Of a DNA stretch of 64,000 bases, positions 45,980-57,759 are shown one piece after another. Position 1 is the first letter of the stretch. Each line of letters starts with the position of its first letter. Both the position numbers and the translations under genes were made by a program. The DNA lies in NCBI GenBank assembly GCA_001599815.1, contig BCIA01000008.1, forward strand, positions 1,116,001 to 1,180,000, in the 5' to 3' direction. Origin of the DNA: Furcasterigmium furcatum. Taxonomy: Eukaryota; Ascomycota; Sordariomycetes; Glomerellales; Plectosphaerellaceae. The notes beneath the pieces were generated by a model that did no database searches, was not told the origin of the DNA, and worked only from the letters and a program-made list of their open reading frames with translations.

Positions 45980-46328
45980 TCGTAACTCATTGACGACTTG
46001 TTAGTGAAATATTACACTCCACGACATGATAGGGTTTTGCGCCCCAGAGACCGCCGCCCAGCTTGACTCCTCCATGTCACCATTGAGACAAATCTACTGG
46101 GTCTAGCAGGCACATACTTTCCAGCACGAGCCAACTGATTTCTGTTAGAGGCTCACCAGCCTGGCTGCGACTTTGTGTCTCTATTGTGCTACTGTGGTGC
46201 AATATCGGTATCACTCACTTGACAAGCACCCGGCCCTGAAGGGCTCCTTAGCCAACAACAGCGAGAGGAGACTTCAATGATCATCTTTTGGGCGCCGCAC
46301 AACCAGAGTATCTCATCTTCTCAAGACT
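45980..46328. other. Intergenic, convergent 3' ends
   Basis: 349 bp, no feature seen. Confidence 0.6.
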
Positions 46329-48163
46329 CTACATCGAGTAGTAAAGTGTCGCTCTCGGTTTCTCCACGTTTGCAAGATTTGAACTGTCCCACTGCCCAAC
46401 TCCATGACGCGCAAGAGCATTCATGATTCCACACAAGAAATCGTCTTTGTCACAGGCACCGTTAGCTTTTGTTAGCAGGATGACAACAATCGACATACCT
46501 CCGACTTTCCATCTTCGTCTAAATTGATCGAGCGCCCCGAGCGACATAGCCATATCTCCTAGGGACGGAGGCTCCGCTGCTGTATCGAGCACGACCACCA
46601 TGGCTCGGAACGCGCAACACATGCTGACAAATGATAATCTGGAAATTATGCCGGCTTCTTTAATAGGCTCCATAGGAATTTGACATGTGTCCCAGGCCAG
46701 ACGTCGTGATGTCTGCAGGGATATCTCATCACGAGAACCTGGTTCGGCGTTCGTTCGTCTGACTTGTTCCTGATGTAAGGTGACCATGCAACTGAGAAAG
46801 AAATTAGCCAGTCGGACAAACGGTGGTATCGGCAGTTCATTGCGTTTTTGAAACTGACTTGAGTGTTATGATGATAGGCCCGCAGAAGGGCCATGTATGC
46901 CCGGCGTTATGTCGCATGAGCAACGCAGCCAGGCGGTGCGTCTCTGCTGTGAGAGAGTGGTATTCAGCATCGCTAACTACCATGGAAGCTCGTGAGCAAT
47001 ACACGTGCTGAAGGACACGCCCGGCCAGCAGCAGTGTCTCGGCGGTCGCATGAAGCCTCTCCTCGGTGCGACTATGCGTGGGCCCAGAGAGATTCGGCTC
47101 AAAGGGAGTGGGGAAACAGCGATGAACTGACGCAGTCAATAGCGATGTTGGCGGGCACAAGGGAGGAAGGGGTTCTGTTGTCGACGACAACAAAATCATT
47201 CTGCTCCTATGTCAGTATTGTTCGCACGCCTACAGTAGGCAAAGCGTCGGGATAGCAAGGTGGGACCTACTTATCGAGAGTCAGGAGAGCTATTTTCCAA
47301 TGCAAAGTCTCTAGGTCTACCCCTGCGCCGGGCGGGGAATTAATAAGAGCGGCCATAGCAATGGCGCTGCTTAGCGTCAGGTGTGCTTTGTGAGCCATTC
47401 CATGACCACATTCATACAGCGCTAGCAGGGCGGTGGCTTGGAGCATGGCAAGAGCCGGACGGCCTTGGGTCTGCATCGTGGCGACTAATGCTCGAGTCGT
47501 GACGTAGAGACTGCTTGTCCGCATGTCATCCTGTTCATGGCTGGGGGCTCTCAAAACGAGCAGGAGTACGAGATAAATCAAATCGACCAGCGGCGAGGCG
47601 GCGGTTGTCGGAAAGTTGAGGATATCTCTCCGGAGTTGATCTATACCGAGAATGGGGAACCAGTCGTGTATTGACGACGAGTACTCATCGACCAGATGAT
47701 GCTTGGAGGTCTGGAACCCGGACAGAACCAGAGCCACCTGCTCCGCAAAGCGGAAGCCAGACAGGTCCGGAGTCTGTTTTTCGTGACAATCATCCCATAC
47801 AGATCGCAAAAGCTCGGTCTGGCCCCATGCGGTCAGATTTAAGCCGTCGGCGCCCTCGGATACGCGGTTGCCCTGGTGAGGATTCGCCGTCGGAGGCGAC
47901 GAAGGGCGGGTTGAGTGATGAGACGGAAGGGAGTAATCACAGTGCCGCAGTTTTCTATTGCTTCATCAGCTTTGAGAGCCAGGGACACGCCAAACTGAGT
48001 ACAGGGATTCCAGGCTCTCGGTTCAGCTGCAGGTCGACTCTCGGGAAACGTACAATGCGCAACGGGAGCACTGGGGCAATGCCCGGTCACAACCCTGCTT
48101 CCGCGAACGACACCGGCCACAGGCATGTGATGCTTTGCGGATGATTTCAACTTCTGTTTCCAT
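46329..48163 (-). CDS. Zn2Cys6 transcription factor (RCRSRKQ class)
   Basis: Exons 48163-48054, 47954-47271, 47200-46859, 46791-46499 and 46444-46329 give 514 aa; an ATG at 48229 would add 22 residues. The first intron splits the zinc cluster and must use acceptor 47955 to restore C-x2-C-x6-C (Cys32, 35, 42) after Cys15, 18 and 25. The last intron (54 nt) is a multiple of three, so unspliced message also stays open. The middle part, from LPLVDLIYLVLLLVL-like helices to ALLALYECGHGMAHKAHLTL, is the fungal TF region; the end has DQFRRRWKVG and GIMNALARHG. It diverges from an NmrA-like gene across about 520 bp, its probable target. Confidence 0.88.
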
Positions 48164-48682
48164 GTCGCGCCCGTGTTCAGCAGCCGAAAGGTCAGCACAG
48201 CATGCATCGGCCGATACATCTGCGGGCACTTCAGCAAGTCGATGGTCTCATGAGCAACTGGATGTGTGCAACCTGAAGGAGAACAGAGGGTGCTTACAAA
48301 CCGGCATTCAGGTTTGGTGACAGGGGAGCGGCCGATGCAGCGGGAGCTATTCCATATCTGGGTTAGGCTTCTTGACGCACAACCCTGTCTTCTCTCCCTC
48401 GCGTTTGAAGCATCGTATCCAATGGTACATCAACCCAGTACCATTCATCCCATCTACCCGTACCTAACTTCTCTGTCGTAACCCAGGTGTTGATGAAAAG
48501 GCCGGAATGATGCGATCGGAGAATAAGCGGGACATAGGATGAGTATATGAGGGCCGAGATCTCGCCATTTCACGGCAACGGGCCGGGCTCAGGTTCTCAG
48601 CATACCTACATCTTCTCAGACACTCAGGTGTCAAGTTGCAAACTCACGGTCAGCCGATTGTTTCTCCGCCCAAAAAACTAGC
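48164..48682. promoter_or_regulatory. Bidirectional promoter of regulator and NmrA-like gene
   Basis: 519 bp between starts. No strong repeats recognised; single CGG triplets occur. Confidence 0.45.
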
Positions 48683-49685
48683 ATGTCCTCCATCAAGAAA
48701 GTCGCCATTCTAGGTGTAAGATTCCAACCTAGCTCTCCCCATAAACTTTCACGTTGGGGCCCCATACCCCTCGGACTGACACGCTTTGCAGGGCACCGGG
48801 CCTCTTGGAGGCACCCTCATCCCGGCACTTCTCAGGAACGACTTCATTGTCACAATCATTACACGTCCGAGCGGCATCAGCGACCCGAGCCTTCCTAGTG
48901 AAGTCATAGTCAAAAGGTCCGAGTACACTGATGCCGCGTCTTTGGCCACTGCCCTCGAGGGCCAGGACGCTCTCGTCGAGGCGTTCAACCCTGCCGCTGC
49001 CGTCCATCAGCGCCCCATTCTAAAGGCTGCACTCGCTGCCGGGATCCGCCATCTGATCACTCCCGACTTCAGCGGTGACACTTTCAACCCCAACATCCAC
49101 GAGGCCGTCGTGTTTGAGAACAAGCTCAAAGCCAAGAAGGAGCTTGAGGCGGCCATTGCTGCCAGCCCCGATAAATTGTCATGGACCGCGATCATCGTCG
49201 GCCCTTGGTACGACTGGGTCATTGATCAAGGCTATTTCTGGGTGAACAAGCAGACGCGAGTCATCACCCGGTATGGCTCGGGCAATCAGAAAGTCAGCAT
49301 CAGTCGGCATGCGCTCTGTGGCGAGGCTCTCGTCGCCGTGCTCAAATCCCCAGACAAGTTCCATAACCGCCCCGCGTATTTCGCGAGTCATACTGTTTCA
49401 ACAAACGACCTCATTTCCATAGTGGAAAGTCTCGGGCTGGGCGGTTGGAAGATCGTCGACGTCCCGCTCAAGGACCTTGCCATCAAAGCCCGCCGGCTCT
49501 GGGACGAGGATACTGCCAACGGAGTCACCAATCGCCTCGCGACAAAGGCGTACCCCATGCTTGGTACGCTGGCAATGATGAACGAGGAGAACAGGTACGA
49601 GACTGATTTCAGTCACAAGGCAGAGGCGGGATGGGACGAAGGCGACGACGTTTTACGGGAGAACTTGAGGAGGGTCCTGGCCTAA
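48683..49685 (+). CDS. NmrA-like / isoflavone-reductase-like NAD(P)-binding protein
   Basis: Exons 48683-48715 and 48792-49685 give 308 aa. The intron falls inside the Rossmann motif; splicing makes VAILGGTGPLGGTLIPALL (GGxGxxG at 11-17). ITRPSG follows as the NADP-selecting loop, then LITPDFSGDT and a long helical substrate part. This atypical SDR group includes isoflavone/pinoresinol reductases and the nitrogen regulator NmrA; a catalytic Lys as in plant reductases is plausible (KLKAKKELE) but uncertain. Reductase on an aromatic compound or redox sensor are both possible. Regulated probably by the divergent Zn2Cys6 factor. Confidence 0.92.
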
Positions 49686-52600
49686 CGGCCATCGGAGCGG
49701 ACGTCGAATGGATTCTAAAGCATTTTCCAACCTGAAGAAAAAGAAAATTTGCAAGGTCGACAGCTCGGGAACAGAGTGAGTCTTGGATCGGATTTGGTGG
49801 AAAGTGGAAACTGGAAAGCGCGGCTATCACTGCGCTGAAAGGGGACGATCAAGCATGGGTGTGGCATGGACCCGAGAAAGGAACAATATGTAGTCTTGAA
49901 TCTTGCAGAGGCTCCTCTTGGTTCAAGCCCTCGGCCGTCGGCGGGATTTTTGCATCGCCGAGGTGAGGTGACTTGGGTTCGGAATGGCGGCGGATTGAAG
50001 CGGAACACCGACCGACCCAGGCGAGGTTGTATGACCCTAAATAGGCATAGTGGATCTGGCTCGTGGAACCTCTGTCAGCATGATGGCCGAACACCTCCCA
50101 CACACCTCATCTCTTCATCCCTGTAACGGAACCCGAGCACACGCCCATCGGTGAGGACCACGTTTCCCCCGCGGAAGTGACTGAATAGCTCCGCCATGTC
50201 AAGACGGACCCTCGAGAACCCTTGTGGTGACACCAATAATTGATTCGTGAGATCCAATGCCCAGGGGCCCGATCTCACGCAGGCTGAGCAGTTCCGGTTC
50301 TCGTGAAATCGAGCCGGGTGGCCCCACCTATGCCGAGACACGTGGACGTCCGAGCACCTGACAGTCCTCCGGGAGACTCTGAAACGGACCGGAAAATACC
50401 CCGTTCCGAGAAAAAGGGGCGGGCCGATGTGCCGTTACACCCCTCCGCCCGGGCCACGTTAAACGGGATCGTTCAGATGTCAGGCACACACGCACTGGGC
50501 AGGAGTGAAGTTCGATGAGTTAGCCCATCCCACACACTTTGATGGAAGTCGATACATAAGCCTTGGCCGGGATGGATTGTGTACCCAGGGTTTTCAAGTA
50601 AACCAATATGGAGATTTATCCCCATATCTATATACGTGCATTGCGCACGGATTTGTCACGAGCCTTGACGAACCTGCTTGTCAACCCGCTGTTGTGTCTC
50701 GTCGTGCTTGGGCGGAAAGCTTAGCATGGGGGAGCAGGATGACCCCACGTGCCGGATGGCGGGGGTGTCCCAGCTGGCTTGGCAACGGCCAACAGTCCCG
50801 GCGGCGCTCTCCTCCCCGCCGCGATGGTGGGACCATCCTTGGCGCCGCGGGGCTCCAGAACTCAAATGGAGAGTATGGCTCGCTGCAAGAACAGCAACCA
50901 CTGTTATCCTCACGTGCCTCAAAATAACGTAGGTCGTCCATGGGTCACATGAGATTCAGAATAGGACACAGAAAAGCTAGTAATGGGGGAGACAACTCCT
51001 TTCTTGAAGACCGTCAACCCAGAGCCTTCACGAACCCCGGTCTCCTGACTCCTGAGTAGTTCGCCAGTTTGCCACCTCCTCCTTGTTCCTCCTCCTCCCG
51101 CTGGACGTCAGGTTTCTGTCCATCCAATCCTCTGGCGGAACGGGGGCCACGGGCGGAGCGGGCGGCTGCTTCCTCGTGTCCCCAAAAGCTATGTGCATCG
51201 CGCCCAATTGTCAAAGCTACACTGTCGACACATCTCAACTGGACGACATGGCCGAGACCTCTGGGCAGCGAGGTCAGGCTGGCGACTCTATCCCCATCTG
51301 GGTCGGGGGATTGTATGTGGCTTACACCTGAGCTTGTGATTTGGCATCGCCGCAGCCTGCAGGGAGGGCCAAGATGCATCAAATCCCTGCCAACCCATCC
51401 TCTGTCAGCTCCGCCCCGTCGATCCCGACAATTAACTGTGTATGCAAGGTCCGTAGTCCAATACTCGATCCTCTGCAGCTCCAAGGCAGGGTGGCGAGAG
51501 TAGCTCCACTTTATTTTAGATAGACAGCACTTGGTATTTCCAGCTTTGCTGACAAGACCAAGAGTGAAAGTAGGTCCAGCTGCTGCTGTTTGGCTCAGAG
51601 CTCCCTTCGGCGTTGTCGGGCATGTGATAGATTTTGTCAAGCCGCGGCGGCGAGACAGATGCCAGCTGAGAACTTCTATCGTGAAAGAGAGTGTGATTAT
51701 TGGAATGAAGCTGAGAGGTTGTTGCCTCGGAGGAGCAGTGCTTCGTCCTCGCGAACTCTGCCTATATTCGACGATGAGTCGGAGACCAACTCTGCCGGGC
51801 ATTGAGCGCCGGTACTCGAGTGGCATGTCTAGCCCTCAGTTTCCTTGCTATCGGGAATCGATCAGGAATCACTTTGGAGCACCAGTCGGTACAAGAAGCG
51901 CGTCGATGTTCTTGCCATTTTCAATAACACCCGTCGCGGACCCCGGTGACTCTCGGTGTATCGAATGCCCGCGGCATTGTCTTTTCTCTCTCTGAACATG
52001 GAGGAAGCATTCGCAGGGGACACCCCGTGGGTGAAGTCCGGCGTCTGGTCATTATGGTCAGGCCGGGGCCCTGTGACAGAGCGAAGACTGGCCTCTGTGA
52101 AGAGGGCGCATCGTATTCGTTGGGCATGGTGAAGTTCGGGCGGACCTTTCGGTTCGGAGCTCGAGGCTATGTCGTCGTGGTCCAGCATAAAGTTGGTCTG
52201 ACAGTTAGCTAGATGCGAGAAGCTCGCACGAACATCGACAAGAACGCTTGGTGAAGGCTCGAGGCAGAGTGATACCGCGACCTGAACCCAAAGCTGACAT
52301 GGAGTTCCTGGCAAACCTACGGCGCAGCCAAAATTTCTGTCGGCCAAGGATGGAGGATGGTGCGGGTGCGCCCGACCAAAGGAGGATGCATATGCGGTTG
52401 ATCGTTCTGGCTGTCCGTCTGGGTTGGTTGATGCGAATTTTGAAGTCTGGATGGAGATCATGCATCGGAGGTGCCCGTGTGTGATCCGGGTTTGGTCGTT
52501 CGCAAGGAACCTGCATCCGCAGCATTGCCCGCCCCGTTTCGGTAGTACCGGCAAGCCAGCGCCGCCACCGTACTGTAGTAGGTTAGCAGCAAGTATTTTG

Positions 52601-53848
52601 CCTGTTTGGCTGTCCACGAACTCGGACCACACCCTCAGTGCCGGGACGCCGGGGGCTGCAGCGGCTGCCCACGGTCTTACCCATGATCCAGATGCGCCGA
52701 TTGCATTGGTCCGGGGCGGCGTTCGGAGGGGGGAGCCGGCAAAAGTCCACCCATGTTGGGAGTAAGAAGTCGATGTTTCCTCGTTATTGGTGTCAGGCCA
52801 GCGGCATCCTTGCCTGCCAACCTCGGCTATGCGTCCGATGTTGATGGCTTACGGGCCGATGGCCACCCTCCTCGCCAATGACAGGCCGCCGTTGCCTCCG
52901 CCCGACCCTATCCTCCTTCGGGCGACTGGCCCCCTGCCCGCCCGCACCCCCCGTGACACCAAGACATTCAGCCGCCAGTCATGGAACGGCATTTCAATGC
53001 AGGGCATCTCGGCTTTCTCCACAGCCGCCCGACTTTGCAGGCGCCATCGCTAATTCGCAAAGTCCCCGCAGAGCCGCCAAGTGTGCCAAGCCGGTTCAAT
53101 ATGGACCGACTTGTACGCTTTGGGATTCTCATTTCCTGGCGAGTAGCCTGACAAGTGACATGGTACCCCGATGCTGAGCTAGCTACAATGGCTTCCCGCC
53201 AGACATTCCGGCAAAATGCAAAAACCGACCTTTTTCATTAGGCTGGAACACCGCCGAGGCTCCAGAAAGCAGCCATGTGGCATCTGCCCGCGACCGCATT
53301 CTGGGGACTCAACGGCGCTCGACTCCTTTCGTGGACTCGAGCCTCTTTGGACCCTTCCGTCGACTCGCCCGGCCAGTAGACAGCTGACCAGCGGTCCTCG
53401 TGAGTCGTCCGCCCGCCGGATCGCGTTGCTGCTTGGCTTCTTCTTGGCTTCCCAACTCGAAGCGGCCCGGCATGCCGTCTGGCTTCTGGGGCCGCTCTGG
53501 CCCCCCTGGTCGCCCCCCTTTCCCCGTGGGCAAGGATACACCACCTCTGAATGCGGTTCGCGGTTTGATGATCCTGACACCTCATGATCTGGTCCATCCT
53601 GGCCCTGGACTCTTCTCCGGCTCTCTGGCCCGGAGCGCGGTGGCAACGCGCCAAGGGCCTCGCCCGTACAAGGCGATCCTTGCCCTATATAAGGTGTCGT
53701 CCCAGCTCCCCTCTCTCCCACCGTGAATCTCCTCGTTCGTCTTTCCTCGTCAGACGCTACAAGTCCGCCGCCGGGTCTCTAACATTCGGATCCAGACAAT
53801 CTCGACTCAACTCTTCGTTCTCTCAACCGCAACGCCACAACCGCCGCC
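49686..53848. other. 4.2 kb region without convincing genes
   Basis: Long open frames exist on both strands (for example - strand 51014-51826 and 51862-52632, + strand 51590-51805), but none shows a known domain, a clean start or matching introns. The - strand frame around 51890-52190 has moderately gene-like codon use. The last 150 bp is the promoter and CT-rich leader of the sugar transporter. Confidence 0.5.
53686..53693 (+). promoter_or_regulatory. TATA box (TATATAAG) of sugar transporter
   Basis: Lies 163 bp before the ATG; followed by a CT-rich tract (53705-53760) and an A/C-rich leader, as in highly expressed fungal genes. Confidence 0.6.
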
Positions 53849-55587
53849 ATGGGTTGGAAGGACGTCATCGGCCTCGGGACCGATGAGAAGACTCAGAAGA
53901 TTCGCGATGAGGCGCCCAAGTTCGAATATGTCAAGTGGAACGGAGACCCGGGCATGAAGAAGCTCACCTTCTACGCATGCACGCTTCTCGCGTCGTCCAT
54001 GGGCACTGGCTGGGACGGGTAGGTGATTCCGTACATGACGCGCACGCTCCAATACTGATTCCTCTCCAGAATGTACATGGGTGTCGTTCAGAACTTCAAA
54101 TCGTGGGAGACCTTTTTCGATAAACCCGTCGGCAACAGGCTCGCCCTACTCGTCGCTTGCTACCAGATCGGCTCTGTCATCTCCATCCCTATGGTCCCTC
54201 CCGTCGCCGACCGCTACGGTCGCCGCCTCTGTATCGCTATCGGTTTCATCATCATGGCTATGGGCGCCGCTCTGCAGGCCGCCGCACCGAACTACGAGGT
54301 CTACGCCGGTGGACGTGTGCTTCTCGGCTTTGGAAACTCCTTCGCCCAGATGTGCTCGCCCATGCTCCTGACCGAGATTTGCCATCCCCAGCACCGCGCC
54401 CGCTTCACGACCGTTTACAACTGCCTGTGGAACGTCGGCTCTTTCCTTGTCTCCTGGACCGCCTTCGGCACCGCCCAGTGGCAAAATGACTGGTCTTGGC
54501 GTTTCCCCGCCATTCTCCAGGGTGTCCCTGGCCTCATCCAGATGGTCATCCTCTACTGTACGTTGCCATGACTGCAAATTTGCTGCTGGCCTCGTAGGAC
54601 ATGTGCTGACATTCTCTCTTAGGGATCCCCGAGTCTCCTCGTTTCCTGATTGCGAGGGACCGTCAGGATGAAGCTCTTAGGATCCTGGCTAAGTACCATG
54701 CCAACGGTAACGCCGAGCACCCTACCGTCCAGTTCGAGTTCCGCGAGATCCGCGACACGATCAAGTTCGAGCAAGCCGCCGATAGCAGCACCAAGTATAT
54801 CGACTTCCTCAAGACCAAGGGTAACCGATACCGTCTTATGATCCTCTTCTCCCTCGGTATCTTCTCCCAGTGGTCCGGCAACGCCGTCGTCTCCAGCTAC
54901 TCTGCCCGCCTCTACCGTGTCGCCGGCATGGAGTCGGAGAACGACCGCCTGATCCTCAGCGCAGGCAAGACCATTCTTGATATTATTATCTCCGTCGGCT
55001 GCGCCCTGCTTGTTGAGCGCCTTAACCGCCGCTTCTCCTTCCTCTTCGCCACCGGTGGCATGTTCATCGTTCTTGCATTCTGGACTCTCACCTGCGGCCT
55101 GCACGAGCAACACCAGGCCGCCGGCGCTAATATGGGCATGATCTTCCTTATTTGGATGCACGGTATCTTCTACTCCACCTGCTGGTCTGGTCTCCTTATC
55201 GGTTACGCCCTCGAGATTCTCCCCTACTCCCTTCGCGCCAAGGGCATGATGTTCATGAACATCTCCGTTCAGATCGCCCTCCTCCTTAACAACTACGTCA
55301 ACCCCTTCGCCTTCGAGGCCTGGGAGACCTCTCCGGAGCACGAGCGAACCGGATACTATGGTAACACCTGGAGGCTCTACCTCATCTACACCATCTGGGT
55401 TGGCCTCGAGACCACCTTCATCTACTTCATGTACGTCGAGACTCGTGGTCCTACCCTCGAGGAGCTTGTCAAGGTCATCGATGGCGAGGATGCCCAGGTC
55501 GCCGACATTGATCTCGGACGTGTTGAGAAGGAGCTTCGCGAGGAGGACGTCGAGGGTGTTCAGCAGGTCACCCCGACCAAGGCTTGA
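53849..55587 (+). CDS. MFS sugar porter
   Basis: Exons 53849-54018, 54070-54557 and 54623-55587 give 540 aa. The start is in a perfect GCCGCCATGG context. Twelve membrane segments with sugar-porter marks: GWDGMYMGVVQ (TM1), DRYGRR in loop 2-3, GRVLLGFGNSFAQ, PESPRFLIARDRQDEAL after TM6, and VETRGPTLEELVKVID at the C-terminal end in place of PETKGxTLEE. It most resembles fungal lactose/hexose permeases. Codon use is extremely biased to C-ending codons, unlike most neighbours, pointing to very high expression when induced. It imports a mono- or disaccharide by proton symport (family knowledge). Confidence 0.96.
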
Positions 55588-56891
55588 GCGGGTCTCTGCA
55601 CCACGCGTGTGAGCTTTGACTCTATCGTGCTTTCATCAGGCGGTCTAGTGCTCCGACGGCGCCCAGTTCGTCGGGTGGCAGGCTGGCTTTTCAGTTCGAG
55701 GTCTAATGGAGGATTGGACTATCGTTTATAATACCTTTGCGGCCGCGAGTCACCTCGGTCGAATACACTCCCTTCATACTGGAGAACCGTTCATGCCACG
55801 TCCGTGACTTGGGTGTGATGCCTGTGATGAACTAGTACCATGTTGCCTGGAAGGGACTAATCGGAGACAAGCTGTCCGAATGCTCGGAAAGACCCTTAAT
55901 GGCCCTCTCGCGAAGTGAAACGACACGTGATGAACGGTGCCAACAGGGGCGACTCTTGCGGGTACACCCTCTGCCGATGTGTCTGACTCAAGTAAGTGGT
56001 GTATGTGACCACGTTTCCTAGTTTCGGCATGCACTACCTGAGCATCAAAGTAGACCGTAACCAGAGAGGCACCATCAGCACAGCTCCGCAAGAAGCGGGC
56101 CAAAGACGAGCATGGTCGAGTGGTGGAAAGCTGGGGTATTAACTATGGTACTGTTGATAGGTACCAGTCGCATGTGATCAGACGGAGCACGCAGAGGCGG
56201 CCGCCAGGAGGCCTTTTCAGACGCTGTGCGATGACGAGCTGCGGGGTTAACCTTGAAGATTCAGCTGGGCGGCCGATGGTGGGTGTGTTGATCAAGTCCT
56301 GTCGCAATGCCTGGGCTCATGGCCGTTTCCTTCGTCTCCCAAGAGTCGGCGCCGTGAATTCCTCTTGTCATTTTGAAGTTCTGCTGAGAACCAGGTGGCG
56401 CTGACTCCGAGTCCTGAGGTGCCCCTGGGCCCAATCATGGGAGGAACAGGTCATCGGTACCAGCCGCTTCGTGTTGGGAATTCTACTACTTTCCATTCTG
56501 AGATTTTAGGAAACTGGATTCGGTACCTAGGATGAGACATCTTGCGATTTTGTGTCCCCAGAAACACGCCTCGGACATAGACCGAGCCACACCAGCCAAC
56601 AAGGCAGGTATCGAGTCTCTGCTAGATTTTTTGTCGCTTTCAAGTCAAAATCTCACGGGGCTGTGGCATGGTTGGCGCCTCGAGCGCCACTTCAAGAATC
56701 AGAGCACTCATGACCGCGCCGATGTGAAAAGTCTAGTCAAGCCTAGAGACCCCCGATTCAATTTAGTCTCTGTAGATCTATTCCGAAGCAGATACAAGCT
56801 GATCTCTGGCGTCCCAAGTAGGTAGTTGCGGGAACCACTCACAAGGTCGTGCCAGTGAGAATCCACGGTGCAAGTCAGAAGGTTCCGTAAC
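55588..56891. other. Intergenic, convergent 3' ends
   Basis: 1.3 kb without a supported gene. Confidence 0.6.
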
Positions 56892-57759
56892 TTAGACAAC
56901 CCTCTCCGTACTGCGGTCAATAAACCAGTCATAGTAGTTGTTACCGACAGGCCAGGTTGTTATGCCATCAGAACCAACCCGCCACATTTCGCATCCGAAG
57001 CTGCCAAGCGCGCGCAGCCTCCAGCCGTTGCGCTCCTGCTGATAGCGCTCCAGGGACACCCGGGTCATGTCCCTGACGTCTCTGCAGCCGATGTCGGCGA
57101 AAAGATTGCCATCAATTGAACGCTGGCCAATAGTGAAGCGCATGTTCGCTCCGCTATTCGTGCCAGCGACAAGAAGGTTCCGGTACCTGATACCATGATC
57201 TACCGGGCCGCCAAAGAAAATCCATTTACCTCGACAGGAATTTCCCCAGCTGATGATGGCGTGGGCACCTCCCGTGTAAGGGGCATTAGGGCCCGTATCG
57301 CCCCTATGAGATCCGGAGGTGCAGCAGTTCAGGCTATTTCCTATACAGGTAGCGGTATGGTAGTGGTTTGCGTTCCAGACGTTGGCTTTCTGGCGCTTTT
57401 CGAGTGGGCCAGCAGCCCCTTCCGTAGTAGCTTCATCCTCCCCCTCGCTGTAGTTGTTGGACACCCAAATTGTGACGTGGTCTCCATCGTCGCGTTTGAT
57501 GATTGAGTGCTTGTACACTGCCAGCCATTTGTTAATTCTGTACATCCATGGTAGGCAACAGTTGCTTACTTTCGTCAAGGTCGACGTTGTGCCTCTCAGC
57601 CAACTCGAGGTCTCGAGGGCTGATGACAGAACCCACAGCATCCCGCTTGAAGACGTGGACCTCGCCTTCTGCGAGAGAATCCATGATGGCTTCAATCTCT
57701 GGCGAGGCAGTAGCCAGAGAGGCAGCCAGGAAGGCCGGCAGGAGAATGGTAAAGCGCAT
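56892..57759 (-). CDS. Secreted pre-pro-protein with Kex2-type sites, unknown family
   Basis: Exons 57759-57570 and 57517-56892 give 271 aa; acceptor 57518 (52 nt intron, ATTAAC branch) is the only one keeping frame. Signal peptide: MRFTILLPAFLAASLATAS. Three Lys-Arg sites follow: VFKR-D, IIKR-D and LEKR-Q, the last at the boundary between an acidic pro-region and a mature domain of about 155 residues starting QKANVW. The mature part holds six cysteines (TCIGNSLNCC, NSCRGKW, GCRDV, GCEMW) and many aromatics/glycines, ending in YYDWFIDRSTERVV. No known enzyme or toxin family is recognised. This layout fits Kex2-processed fungal secreted proteins such as killer-like or effector proteins, but the role is inference. 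Confidence 0.85.

Noticed and set aside
49900..49970. Possible tRNA-like T-loop (GGTTCAAGCCC)
   Set aside because: No acceptor stem, D-loop or anticodon arm can be paired around it.
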